From: Pyrus communis
Taxonomy: Eukaryota > Streptophyta > Magnoliopsida > Rosales > Rosaceae
Reading direction: 5' to 3'
DNA length: 64,000 nt
Assembly: GCF_963583255.1 (NCBI RefSeq)
Contig: NC_084807.1
Coordinates: forward strand, 25,860,381 to 25,924,380
Part shown: in pieces, positions 53,789-64,000 of the stretch
Layout: every line of letters begins with the position of its first letter
How positions within the stretch are numbered: position 1 is the first letter of the stretch
Notes under the pieces: generated by a model
The model's input: the letters and a program-made list of their open reading frames with translations, nothing else
What the model was told of the DNA's origin: nothing
Databases searched by the model: none
Translations under genes and position numbers: made by a program

Positions 53789-56094
53789 GAAATATTGATG
53801 AATAATTAGATGACCTAACTTCGACTGTGAGAAGGATATGCATTTCTTGCTTAATTCCTTGATTAAATATTTTAAAAGTACAGACATTATTGTAATCTAA
53901 TACTTTTTTTTGAGTGTGGGAGAGCAATAATCTGCCTTAATTAACTAGTACCAAGTAATTAAACTTAGTCATAAGGTCATGATTGGTAGATGATGACTTA
54001 ACCAACTTATGTGCTCAAATTCCGGTGTAAAAAATCTCTATATATTCCTCACAAGGAAGTTGGTGAGCAGTTAAAGACCTCCATCTCCAAACCCTTTTTC
54101 TGGTGAAGTTTGGCAAAGAAGTATATGGAGATATAGACATGTTTTTTTCTTTGCACAAGAAATTAAGATAGGAAATATGTTTTGCTTGTACAAACACTCA
54201 AACAAGTCTTGCAGTTTTCATATTTCATGTGTGAAAAAGTTTTTAATTCTGAGAATATAAATTTTACCTTCATGGGAAATGCCCCTCATTGCACATATAT
54301 GATATTCTTCCTAAACCTTTTTTTTTTTTTTTTTCTCTCCATTGACAATTTGACCCTAAAATCAATAGACTGCAGCAACTTCTTTTTTTTTTTTTTTTTC
54401 CCAACAGTCCATGAATGTGGGGATGCATATATCTACTAGGGACCCTCCTCAATTATTTGATTTGTAACAGAAGCAGCAACCAAATGACAAATTGCTGATT
54501 CCCATATTCAATTATTTGTGGAAAAAGGGAAAAATTATATGATCTCATCCAGTTGAATTCCCAATTCTTATGATAATGCAAAAGTGGGACACTGTCTTTT
54601 ATTGAAGTTGATCTTCTGCTATCAATAAACTATATTGCATCCCATCCCAGTCCAATGTCCAAATAAAAGCACACTTGTTTCTTTTTACAGAAAAAGTATT
54701 ACAAGAGATTATGGGTTGCATGGTTTGAGTGATGAAGTTGTTAAAATGTGAGTATTCAACACCCCTTATATGTGCTCGAGTTTTTGTTGAGTGATATTGG
54801 AGCATATATGGTCGTAATAAGACCTAAAATATGAATATGTGGCTCTAATAATGTGTTAGAATGTAAACTTTATTAGCAACTAGTGAAGATGTCCAAAATA
54901 ATTTTAAGCCTTTTACATATGCAACATCCATTTTCAATATGAGAAGCCAAACAATGTAGAAAGTGTAAAAGCCCATAGCTATGTTCATTTGTACTATCAT
55001 TTTTTTTCCCTTCTCCTCGACAATTTGATCCTAATAATGCACCAATTTTTTCAAAATTCCATGAACGTAGGAATGCATTTATCAACTTTGGAACCATAAA
55101 TAATGGTGTTTTGAAACAGAAGAGTAATGATATTCATATTATGTTTTTATACCACATTTCTATACCACTTTAGGTGGCATCTGTTGTGGACAATCACATC
55201 ATTTGAAAAATTTGCAAAACCCAAAAAAAAAAAAAAAAAAGAGAAAGACTCATCGTATACCACAATCATCATTTAATTAATTAGTTTTTCTTAACTATTA
55301 GTTTATTAAATAATGAACTAAATTTAAAAATCTGATTAATTCAAATGATGTGGATGTTTATATCAAATATTACATAAGGTGGTATGAAAATATAATATAT
55401 ATTTATGAATAATATTATTCAAAATAAAAGCACTGCACAAAATGACAAATTGATGATCTCCACATTACAGTATACGGGGAAAAATGGGAAAAAGTTAGGA
55501 TGCCGATCCACGCAAGTCAAGTTTTGAGTTTCGAAATTCCCTTGATATTGCAAAAGGGAGAAACTGTTTTTTTATTGAAGCAGATCGATAAAACTAGATT
55601 GTATCCTATCCTTGTCCAAAGTCCAAGAAAAGCACAACGTTGTCTCTTTGGAAAAGGAGTACCATGATTTAAGGACTGCATTGATTGTGTCACGTGCAAC
55701 TCTGCAGGATTCCCGATCTGCTCGGAGAGAAAATATAATATGAATTAGCTATATAGCTAGGTGTAAATCCTAGCTAGAATCAAGGAATAAAACATAAATT
55801 CCACCAAAAAAAAAAAAAAAAATTTAGATTAACATAAAACCAACGACGACATAAAGATCAGTGTGTAAATTGTTCTTATCATCTAATATACACATAAAAT
55901 TGTCCAATGTTCTATTGATTTTCTCATTGTGGACGGTTCTATGGGGCAAAGGCAACTGGCTAGCTAGCCAATGTGATATTAAGAAAAGTTTTGATCCACC
56001 ACTACACATACATATTCTCATTAAGCATGATAGCTATGAGGCAAGTTTGATGGAAAAAAAATACGTGGGTAACGGCTAGGGAAAAGGACAAAAA
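53789..56094. other. AT-rich spacer with diverged tandem duplications
   Basis: Words shared in order: GACAATTTGA.CCTAA, TCCATGAA.GT.GG.ATGCAT (near 54345-54430 and 55020-55085), and CAAATGACAAATTG.TGAT, GGGAAAAA, AAAGTCCAA-like, AAAAGCAC (near 54480-54680 and 55435-55640). No gene recognised; short frames lie inside the repeats. Confidence 0.55.
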
Positions 56095-56285
56095 ATTGTT
56101 CCTTCAAGGCTCGTATAAATATTTCATATGAAAATTAATAAAAATGATTTGAAAATTTTTACTTTTAACGATAAAGACAAAATAAAGGGTGAATAGTATC
56201 AGGTTTGACTTTTTAGTGTAAAAATATAGTTTTTCGTTAAAGTGAACAGTATCGCAAACTTTTCGTTAAAACTCCCATATTTCAT
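56095..56285 (-). mobile_element. MITE-like repeat with GGGAGTTTTAACG ends
   Basis: On the minus strand it begins GGGAGTTTTAACGAAAAG and contains ACTGTTCACTTTAACGAAAAA and TATTCACCCTTTATTTTGTC words. A related, more diverged copy is at 16785-16930. Very common type in Rosaceae by memory. Confidence 0.55.
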
Positions 56286-57978
56286 CTTTTAGACACTATT
56301 TGCTCTAGTATTTGTGTGTAAAGGGGAATTGCAAATATACTTTGTGAAGTATGGACTCCCTGATCCGATGTTCAATAATATTTTGCTCTATCAAAGTTGA
56401 ATCAAACATTCAAAGAAATAAACAAGAACGCTCAAGATATAACTAGTAATTAATCTGCAGGTTTTAATTGTATAAAAAAAATATTTAATACATATGGAGA
56501 AGACTTAATTAGAGAACTGGATGAAGAGAAAGAATGAACAATTATTAATGGAAGGCAGTAAGCCCCTCTATTTATATAGGTTTATTTGCTCTTTTAAAGA
56601 GATGTATTTTTCCCACCACCACCACCCTAAGTGGTGGTAATGTTTATTACCTTGTGTATCATGGTTGGATAAGTTTCATTAAATTTTGAGATTTGTACCT
56701 ATCTATCTTACAGACCTCAAAATTTAAACTCATATAATGATAATAAATAGAATGGTGAACATCACCATTAGTTGAGAGTGGTGAGCAATTTTTTTTTTTA
56801 AAGAGGTGCAATACCTCTTCAAAGATTGGGTCACAACTCTTTGATTAAGAGTTGCCTATTAATGCCACTTAGTACTATGGTTTTGTAATACTTTTCTTCA
56901 TTTGTAAGTGAGAGGTCTTATGTTCGATTCTCGTCAAAGGCGAATTTGAACCACATTATTGATAGTCCATTGTAAGGTTAATTAAGCCTAACCTCCTTCC
57001 CCTTAGTGTATATCATTTGTTAAAATAAAAAAAAAAAAAAAAACAGTTGCCTATTAATAGCCATCCGATTATTTGAAATAAATGATCTAGGGCTATTATT
57101 TAATTTTGTAAGAAGGCACATCTGTTCCTTCATAAATCAAAAATCCAAACGGTGGCTTCCATTGAAACGTGACAATGGCTGCCAATCAAATAAACGTACT
57201 GTGGCTGGAAAATCAATTTCAAATTGACCTCTGTCAAACCGCTTGAAAGGGTTAAGCTGTCGGCATTTGAACCCTGCACCGCTTCATCTTTTGCCACTGC
57301 TTCATTTCTCCATCGCTAGTTTTCAATTAATTCATATTTTATGAAAACTTTCCAAGAAGATTTAGTCACAAAATAATTCGAAGACGCTGACGCATAGTTA
57401 AAAGCCAAAATCAGCTACTCATAATTATGCATGAATTTTCATCATGTTTTCAATAAGGATATTTTTTGAATCCGCCACGTACGTAACGTTACATAGTATG
57501 AGCGGACGTTGTTAATTTAATGAGAATGTGGTTCTGTTCTAGCTCCTTTTCTCTTCTTATCTAGAGTCGAGCTCAAAACCACCCGAATTTAATGAGAAAA
57601 GACCAGTGACACTGAAATTAAGGTGGAGGATAAAGGGTACCTGATTCAGTTTCCATATCTGCCAAATTTCCCACTTTTCCCAGTCACGACTTCCCCAATT
57701 TCCACAACATTTATTTTTCACAAATGAACAAATGTAGTGGTATATTTCCTTTGTTTTGTAGGAGAAATTTTTCGTTATGATTGGAATACGTAGGGTACAT
57801 CACGTGCTTTTATATAAGTAGTGAGAAATTTTACTTTTTAAGTTATTATCTTTTTAACATACATATTCCACTATTTGTATAGTGACACATGATGTACCAC
57901 TCGTGTACCGGTTACATTGAAAAATCTCTGTTTTGTAACCCCATGATCTCTCAAGATATACACCAAAGCTATTAATCA
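56286..57978. other. Intergenic DNA around a SINE
   Basis: No gene seen apart from the SINE at 56864-57044. A GGTGG/CCACC palindrome lies near 56612-56637. Confidence 0.45.
56850..57058 (+). mobile_element. SINE (56864-57044) with perfect 14-bp target duplications
   Basis: 181-bp element with a B-box-like GTTCGATTCTCGT and a poly(A) tail. The target duplication AGTTGCCTATTAAT flanks it at 56850-56863 and 57045-57058. The duplication is perfect, so the insertion is relatively young. A related copy is at 46410-46575. Confidence 0.88.
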
Positions 57979-58237
57979 TATTGAGGCAAATGCTTTAGTA
58001 TCCAAAACTGTTAGTTTGTTATAACAGTAAAGTGTTAGTTGAGATGAGTAGTGGTACAATATGTAATTAGTCATAGTTAGCTAAGGGTATTGTTGTACAA
58101 AGTCAAGGGCTATATATATACTTTACTGTAATAACATTATCAATCAACGAGAAACATTTTATCCCAATCCAATATCTCTCTACTTTTTTCTCTCTTTCTT
58201 ATATGTTTTCTTAGTCAGGAAGATATTGGTTTCTACA
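57979..58237 (+). repeat. 5' LTR of the second Ty1-copia element
   Basis: Matches 63791 onward from TATTGAGGCAAATGC, with clear divergence. The primer-binding site follows. Confidence 0.88.
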
Positions 58238-58368
58238 TGATATCAGAGTCGCTTTGCCTCACGTCGATCGATCATCTTCCGTTGTTCAATCGATGAATGT
58301 TCATTGATTTCTCTACTAATTTGTCCTTTCTCTCTGTCATTTGTGTTCTGATTTGATCTTTATCATCC

Positions 58369-59427
58369 ATGGCGTCGCCCTCAGATTCATCTTATCTGAT
58401 TGAACCGACATTGCTAAACCCTATTTCCTCTGAAATTTCTGGAATTTCTTCTGCTTCGAATTCATATACCTCTCTGACAATTTGGAATATCGGTAGTATG
58501 ATCCTGATCAAATTGAAGCGGTCGAAGTATCTTCCATGGCGTGCCTTGTTTATGCCGATTCTCCGCCGGTACAAGCTCGTTGCCATCATTGATGGCACTA
58601 AATCATGTCTGCCACCGTTCTTGCCTAATCATTCTCTTAACCCTGCCTTCGAACTGTGGTATGAAATGATCAAAACCTTCTCATTTGGTTGAACTCTACG
58701 CTGTTTGAAGAAATTATTCCCTTCACTGTTGGTGTTTCATCATCGCGCGATCTCTGGATAAAACTTGAGCAGCGATTTGGGGGAGTATCTCATGCTCACA
58801 TTCATCAATTACGCTATCGTCTTCAAACTGTCCAAAAAGGCTCTCAATCGGTCTCAGAATATATGCAACAAAATAAGGAAATTTCTTATTCTCTTGCAGC
58901 TGCTGGAGCTGCAGTTCCTGATTGTGATTTAATTGCAGCAATTCTTCATGGTTTACCTGAGGAATTTGAGTCCTTCATTAACTCGAATGCTTCGAATCTC
59001 ATCTACTTCCCTAGACGAACTTCATGGTCTGTTACTTACAAATGAGCTTTCTATGGTTCGCCGAAAGCAAGTTACGACATCCATCACCATGGAGCCATTT
59101 CAGGCATTTTCGGTGAAGTCTCAAGCACATCTCCTCCCTACTTATCCACATGCATTTTTTGTTCAACAGCAGCCTCTGCAAAATTCATTGAGGCATAATT
59201 CCAATCAAGGTCGCAACAATAATCGCAATTATAACACTAACAGAGGGTTCAATCGAGGGAAATTTTCTCGTAATACTTATTTAGGTAACAATCACAACAA
59301 CTTTTCTCATGGCAACTATCAAGGTTCTCGTGGCAATTTTCAGCACTCATAATCTCCCACCAGTTCTAAAGTTCCTTGTCAGATTTGTGGTTCCACCAGC
59401 CATGAAGCCATTGATTGCTTTGATCAG
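58369..59427 (+). pseudogene. Copia Gag with zinc knuckle, several stops
   Basis: Starts MASPSDSSYLIEP at 58369. Continues through IKLKRSKYLPWRALFMPILRR, IPFTVGVSSSRDLWIKLEQRF, HQLRYRLQTVQKGSQSVSEYM and GLPEEFESF in different frames. A Asn/Arg/Gly-rich linker follows, and a CCHC knuckle CQICGSTSHEAIDC at about 59379-59420. A frameshift lies near 58690, another near 59000, and a TAA at 59350. Confidence 0.85.
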
Positions 59428-60479
59428 ATGAATCCTGAGATCTATGGAAAAGTACCACTTGCAAAATTGGCTGTTTTCTGTGCTCATTACTCTTCTAAAT
59501 CAAATCATTCTTGGCTAATTGACTTTGGTGCCACATCTCACATAACAAATGACATTGCAAATATCTCAGCTGCTTCTCCCTATACCGGTGAAGATAAGGT
59601 TTATATTGGCAATGGTAAATGTTTGTCCATCTCTCATGTTGGTCATTCATCTTTGAATACCCCTCATGCTTCCTTTAAACCGAGCAATGTCTTACATGCT
59701 CTCACATGACTCATAACTTGCTGTCTACTTAGCAATTCTTAATAGACAATAATTGTGCATTATCTCTTGACCCTGATGGATCCATTGTAAAGGATCGTAT
59801 TTCAAGGAAGATGTTTTTGCAGGGTCCGGTTAAGGATGGATTCTATCTCATTCAAGCATCCAGCTCAACACCTACATTTCCTTCAACTTTCTTAAGTGTC
59901 AAAGCTTCTGTCCAAGTTTGGCACCAACGACTCGGACATCATTCTTCATCAAATTTTCGAAGAATCTTGTCTAGCAATAAAGTAGCACTGCATGGAAAAT
60001 CTGTTGTTGATTTCTTTTGTAATGATTATGCTATCGCTAAAAATCACAAACTTCCCTTTTGTGTTTCTAGTTCTTCATCCACTCATTGTTTAGAGCTGTT
60101 TCATTGTGACTTATGGGGTCATGCCTCCAATGTTTCACTTAGTGGTTGTCGGTATTATATGTTACTTGTACATGATTACAGCAAGTATAACTGGTTCTTT
60201 CCCTTAAAAGCTAAGTCTGAAGCTTTTCATACATTTGTTGTATTCAAGTCCTATGTAGAGAACTCTTTTGGTAATAAAATAAAGATTTTATGTACATATT
60301 CAGGTGGTGAGTTTACTTCTCATGTTTTTACCTCGTTTCTCCAAACTTATGGCATTCTTCACCAGTTAAGTTGTTCCCATACTCCTGAACAAAATGGTTG
60401 TGCAAAGAGAAAACACAAACATCTTGTTGAAACTGCAAGATCTCTGCTTGTTGCCTCCAAGGTTCCTCATCTCTATTAG
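59428..60479 (+). pseudogene. Copia protease and integrase remnant
   Basis: The protease reads SWLIDFGATSHITND, so the catalytic DSG is DFG. Integrase has WHQRLGHHSSSNF (the HHCC part) and SHTPEQNGCAKRKHKH. The usual catalytic DNGGEF is YSGGEF, so an aspartate is lost. Stops at 59707 and 60477 interrupt it. Confidence 0.85.
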
Positions 60480-61661
60480 GTGGAAGCTTTCTCCACAGCT
60501 TTATATCTAATTAACAGGCTACCAATTTCTGGTTTGTCAAAGTCTCTATGAGAATTACTCTTTCACAGGCCTCCTCACTATTCAAGGCTTAAAGTTTTTG
60601 GTTGCAGCTGCTATCCCTGGCTTAAACCTTATGTTCAATCAAAATTGGATCCCAAAAGTGAAGCTTGTGTATTTCTTGGTTATAGTCTACAACACAAAGG
60701 CTACAAATGTCTCAATCCAATTACTAGCAGAATGTATATATCTCGACATGTTCTCTTTGATGAAGGTACCTATCCATTTCACAAGTTCACCAAACTATTC
60801 CCATTGCTTCCATTAGCTCACCATCAGTTGATTTGCAATTTTCTATGCTATCTCTACAACTCCAGATAGTCCTACACTTAATCTACCATCCAGCTCTCAC
60901 ATTGGATCTCACAGTGCCTCTTCTACATCTACCTTTACTAACCATCATGTTCGAAGTGATTCCACTACAAATTTATCTATTTCTGCTCCAAGTATTAGTG
61001 ATCTCAACACCCATCTTATGGTCACAAGATCGAAAGTTGGTATATACAAGCCCAAGGCATACTCAGCAACCAAACATCCACTTCCCATTGATCTTGAATA
61101 TGTTCCTAATACATACTTGCAGGCATCCATGTATGCTCATTGGAGATCTGCAATGCAAGAAGAATTCAATGCATTGCAATCTACTGGTACCTAGTCTTTA
61201 GTCCCTACCTCAGATTCCCAGAACATTGTTAGATGTAAATGGGTTTTTAGAATTAAAAAGAAACCAGATGGCACTATAGACAAATATAAAGCTCGCCTTG
61301 TGGCAAAGGGCTTTCATCAACAGGCTGGTATTGACTATCAAGATACTTTTAGTCCTGTAGCAAAATCGGTTACAATAAAAGTTCTTTTATCACTTGCAGT
61401 ATAATTTAATTGGTTCTTAAATCAATTGGATATAAGCAATGCCTTCCTTCATGGTGATTTAAAAGAAGATGTGTATATGGAGTAACCTGCAGGTTTTATT
61501 GATCCTTTAAAGCCTCAGTATGTTTGGAAATTGAGAAAGTCTCTTTATGGCCTAAACCAGGCACCAAGGGCAAGGTTTGACAAATTATTTCAGATCCTAC
61601 ATACTTCTAGTTTTGTCTAATCTTCTTCAGATTCATCCTTATTTGTTCTCAAATGACCTAC
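60480..61661 (+). pseudogene. Copia reverse transcriptase, first half
   Basis: Contains [54 protein letters not shown] and [13 protein letters not shown], with in-frame stops (for example after TGT near 61193 and before FNWFLNQ near 61403). It ends at the nested insertion before the YVDD box. Confidence 0.85.
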
Positions 61662-62811
61662 TGTTGACCCTAAAAATTACAAAGCCTACGTGGCGCGCAG
61701 GTCGAGTAACTAATGAGCTAACTACGTCATTCGGTTGATGCGGGGCATGCCAACTCGTCAGCCGAGCTTGGCTGAGGAGTAAAATTGGTTGATGTTGCGT
61801 TGAACGCATTGCTAACTTCTTGATCTTACGATTGCGGCCGAGGAAGGAACAAGTCTCGGCCTTTGGATTCTCGAGCCTGAAGATAAAGCTGCTAGTTCTG
61901 CAAAGTTCACGAATCGTCGACGCCCGATTCGGTCACAATGATTATATTCGTAAGAGTATAAGCACGTCGAATCGACACCAAACTATATAGACACAAGTAC
62001 TTAAAGGTAATGTATGTCTTAATGGTAAATGTGGTTCGGCTATCAGAATGCCGAACTCTGAAACTCACTTGTGAGTATCTAATCATAAAATCACTCGGCG
62101 TTCAATGTGCCGAATGTCACAACTCGTAACACCTTACTTCGTTGAGAAGGCTAATAAGATGACATCTGCCAATAAGGATTCCAAAACCCTTCTCGACCAA
62201 GACTTGGATAGATAACCAGTCGACCTCGACGCAGTGCTGTTTATCCAAACTGAAGGTGTTCCTCGATCGGCTGCTTCTACGGCAACAATGCTGTTTATCC
62301 AAACTGAAGATGTTCGCTGGTTGTCATCACGGTGCTGTTTATCCAAACTGAAGATATGTTGGCGGAAAAAGAAAATAAAAATTTTCAAGATGTTTGAGAG
62401 GTTTGCGCAAGGCAATTGTGTGTTGAATTGAAGGGGTTCGATTGTTGCATGATGCCTTGTATTTATAGCAACAAATCCTCCTTAAGATCAAGCTGAAACC
62501 ATATTCGGATTAGGACTTCTTATTCTGTTCCAACTCTATCTCGACCAATCCTACTCCTATTAGGACTTTGATCTCACCCCTTTTTAAGGCCATATTCATT
62601 GTTGGTCGAGAATCCTTATTGCACTATGACCCTTTATCGTATTAGGACTTCTTCGACCCATCTGCTCGTCCAAACTACTCCTTCTTGCAATAGGACTTGA
62701 CCACCTTTGCTGAACAGCCCGGGACTACCAGGCAGCCCACATAGTACACTTGGAAAAGCTTTGGGCCGAACCAACACTCGGCCCAATAACATTTTAGGCC
62801 CAAACACCTTC
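61657..62811. mobile_element. Solo LTR (61662-62806, 1145 bp) nested in the copia reverse transcriptase
   Basis: Begins TGTTGACCCTAAAAATTAC and ends GGCCCAAACA, a TG...CA element. Flanks CCTAC (61657-61661) and CCTTC (62807-62811) fit a 5-bp target duplication with one mismatch. Removing the insert rejoins the reverse-transcriptase frame ahead of LVIVLVYVDDILVTG. A TATA-like GTATTTATAG lies near 62458. There is no coding region or second LTR, so the internal part was lost by LTR-LTR recombination. Probably Ty3-gypsy by length and composition. Confidence 0.85.
62230..62355 (+). repeat. Three-copy tandem motif inside the solo LTR
   Basis: GTGCTGTTTATCCAAACTGA (or the ATGCTG form) occurs at about 62235, 62289 and 62332, upstream of the TATA-like box. 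Tandem motifs here often act as LTR enhancers. Confidence 0.8.
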
Positions 62812-63790
62812 CTTGGTAATAGTCCTAGTATATGTAGATGATATACTTGTTACAGGTTCCAACACTGCCCTCTATCAATCCTTTATTCAGAAATTAAGTG
62901 CTATTTTTCCAGTCAAAGATTCGGGGTCTTTGCACTACTTTTTGGGACTGGAAGTTCAAAGAACACTTGAGGGTATCTTTCTTCACCAAAGCAAGTATCT
63001 CTTTGATCTACTTCAAAAGACAAATATGGAAGGTTCTAAACCTTGCTGCACTCATATCAGCTTTACCAAACTTGATCACAGTGGTCTTTTTCTGTCTAAT
63101 TCCACTTATTACAGGTCTATTGTTGGTGGTTTTCAATATTTGACTTGGACAAGACCTGATCTCTCCTTTGCAGTGAATCAACTTTGCCAATTCATGCATG
63201 CTCTGAGAGAACAGCATATGCAGGCTGCTAAACGAGTTCTTCGACACTTGAAAGGAACAATTTCTCAAGGCATTTGGTTTAAGAAAAGTTTTCTTCATCT
63301 CACTGCATACTCAGATGCTAATTGGGCAGGTTGTCTATTTGATCACAAATCCACTAGTGGTTATAGTGTTTTTCTTGGTTTAAACCTAATCAGCTGGAGT
63401 GCAAAGAAACAAGCTACTGTAGCTTGATCATCCACAAAACCTGAGTATCGGTCATTGGCACACACAGCTGCTGAGCTTACATGGATATGCAAAATATTTC
63501 ATGATATTGGCTTCCCTCTCAGTTCTAGCCCTACTCTATGGTGTGATAACATCTCAGTTATCTCTCTTGCTTCAAATCCTGTTTTTCATGCAAGAACCAA
63601 ACACGTCGAAATAAATTATCACTATATTCGAGAGTTGATTTTTGCACATCTTATCAAAGTTCAGCTTGTTTGTAGTGAAGGTCAATTGGCCGATATCTAC
63701 ACTAAGTCTCTGTCCAAAAACAGGTTTTGTTACTTAAAATCCAAGCTTCCCATTGGCACTCTTGTTGAGTCCAATATTAGCTTGAGGGGG
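62812..63790 (+). pseudogene. Copia reverse transcriptase (second half) and RNase H
   Basis: Starts after the nested LTR with VYVDDILVTG (catalytic motif intact), then VKDSGSLHYFLGLEV, RPDLSFAVNQLCQFMH and RHLKGT. RNase H follows with YSDANWAGC. A stop at 63424-63426 precedes the SSTKPEYRSL segment, and the frame goes on to LADIYTKSLS before the polypurine tract at 63782. Confidence 0.87.
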
Positions 63791-63964
63791 TGTATTGAGG
63801 CAAATGCCTCAGTATCCAAAACTGTTAATTTGTTATAATAGCAAAGTGTTAGTTGAGATGAGTAGTGGTACAATATGTAATTAGTTATAGTTAGCTAAGG
63901 GTATTGTTATATATACTCTATTGTAATAAAATTATCAATCAATGAGAAACATTTTATCCCAATC

Positions 63965-64000
<36 letters not shown>
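63791..64000 (+). repeat. 3' LTR of the second Ty1-copia element, cut by the window end
   Basis: Starts TGTATTGAGGCAAATGCC after TTGAGGGGG. The last about 27 bases are a CT microsatellite continuing beyond the window. Confidence 0.88.

Larger units (their letters stand above)
57979..64000 (+). mobile_element. Old Ty1-copia retrotransposon, split by a solo LTR, runs off the window
   Basis: 5' LTR 57979-58237 (about 259 bp, ends TCTACA), then a primer-binding site TGATATCAGAGTC (tRNA-iMet type with changes). 3' LTR starts at 63791 after the purine tract TTGAGGGGG and is cut by the window edge in (CT)n. The LTRs differ by substitutions and an indel near GGGTATTGTT. The interior order is Gag, CCHC knuckle, protease, integrase, reverse transcriptase, RNase H, all with stops. 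A nested insertion interrupts the reverse transcriptase at 61662-62806. The first two bases of the 5' LTR read CA instead of TG. Confidence 0.92.

Noticed and set aside
1..64000. CRISPR arrays, bacterial operons, riboswitches or integrated bacterial systems
   Set aside because: Nothing of the kind is visible. Tandem repeats are LRR units, minisatellites and microsatellites, and gene structure is eukaryotic throughout.

Overview
This 64 kb window is nuclear DNA of a flowering plant. Spliced genes with GT-AG introns, TATA boxes and AATAAA signals, a TIR-NBS-LRR cluster, a Cassandra-type TRIM carrying 5S rRNA sequence, Ty1-copia elements, SINEs and many small foldback elements all fit a woody eudicot. 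The repeat repertoire (Cassandra form, common hAT-like and foldback MITEs, a large solo LTR) suggests Rosaceae, probably the apple/pear group; that taxonomic call is inference from remembered repeat families, not a database match.

1-24 kb is a degenerate disease-resistance neighbourhood. It opens with remnants of unrelated genes: a U6 snRNA phosphodiesterase (USB1) fragment, a decayed amaranthin/natterin-like gene, and the 3' half of an ORANGE gene whose five exons are all still in frame. Next comes one apparently intact TNL gene (minus strand, 4 exons, 1108 aa) whose LRR region is a tandem array of 210-bp units. Two related TNL pseudogenes (18.4-23.7 kb) carry seven units, frameshifts, stops, a lost splice acceptor and missing 5' parts. 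OMA1 protease and lipase fragments, a Ty1-copia element with two LTRs identical by eye, and a truncated Cassandra element are interleaved.

24-36 kb is mostly AT-rich intergenic DNA, but holds one intact single-exon cytochrome P450 (CYP77B type) and, by my reading, two box C/D snoRNA loci. One is a single snoRNA at 25.6 kb behind a telo-box/TATA promoter and a structured leader. The other is a cluster of at least three snoRNAs at 34.5-35.2 kb behind a site II/telo-box/TATA promoter. Four guide segments match plant 25S rRNA as I remember it.

36-54 kb has ordinary single genes: a secreted glycine-rich protein with a partial tandem copy of its 3' end, a U/P-type cyclin (minus), a plastid peptide methionine sulfoxide reductase A (minus, one 1.6 kb intron) and an early nodulin-like phytocyanin (minus). 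MITEs, SINEs and microsatellites lie between them.

54-64 kb is repeat-rich: a diverged tandem duplication, a SINE with a perfect 14-bp target duplication, and an old, stop-riddled Ty1-copia element (plus strand) split by an 1145-bp solo LTR and running off the window end. No operon-like organisation exists; the only functional groupings are the TNL cluster and the snoRNA cluster.
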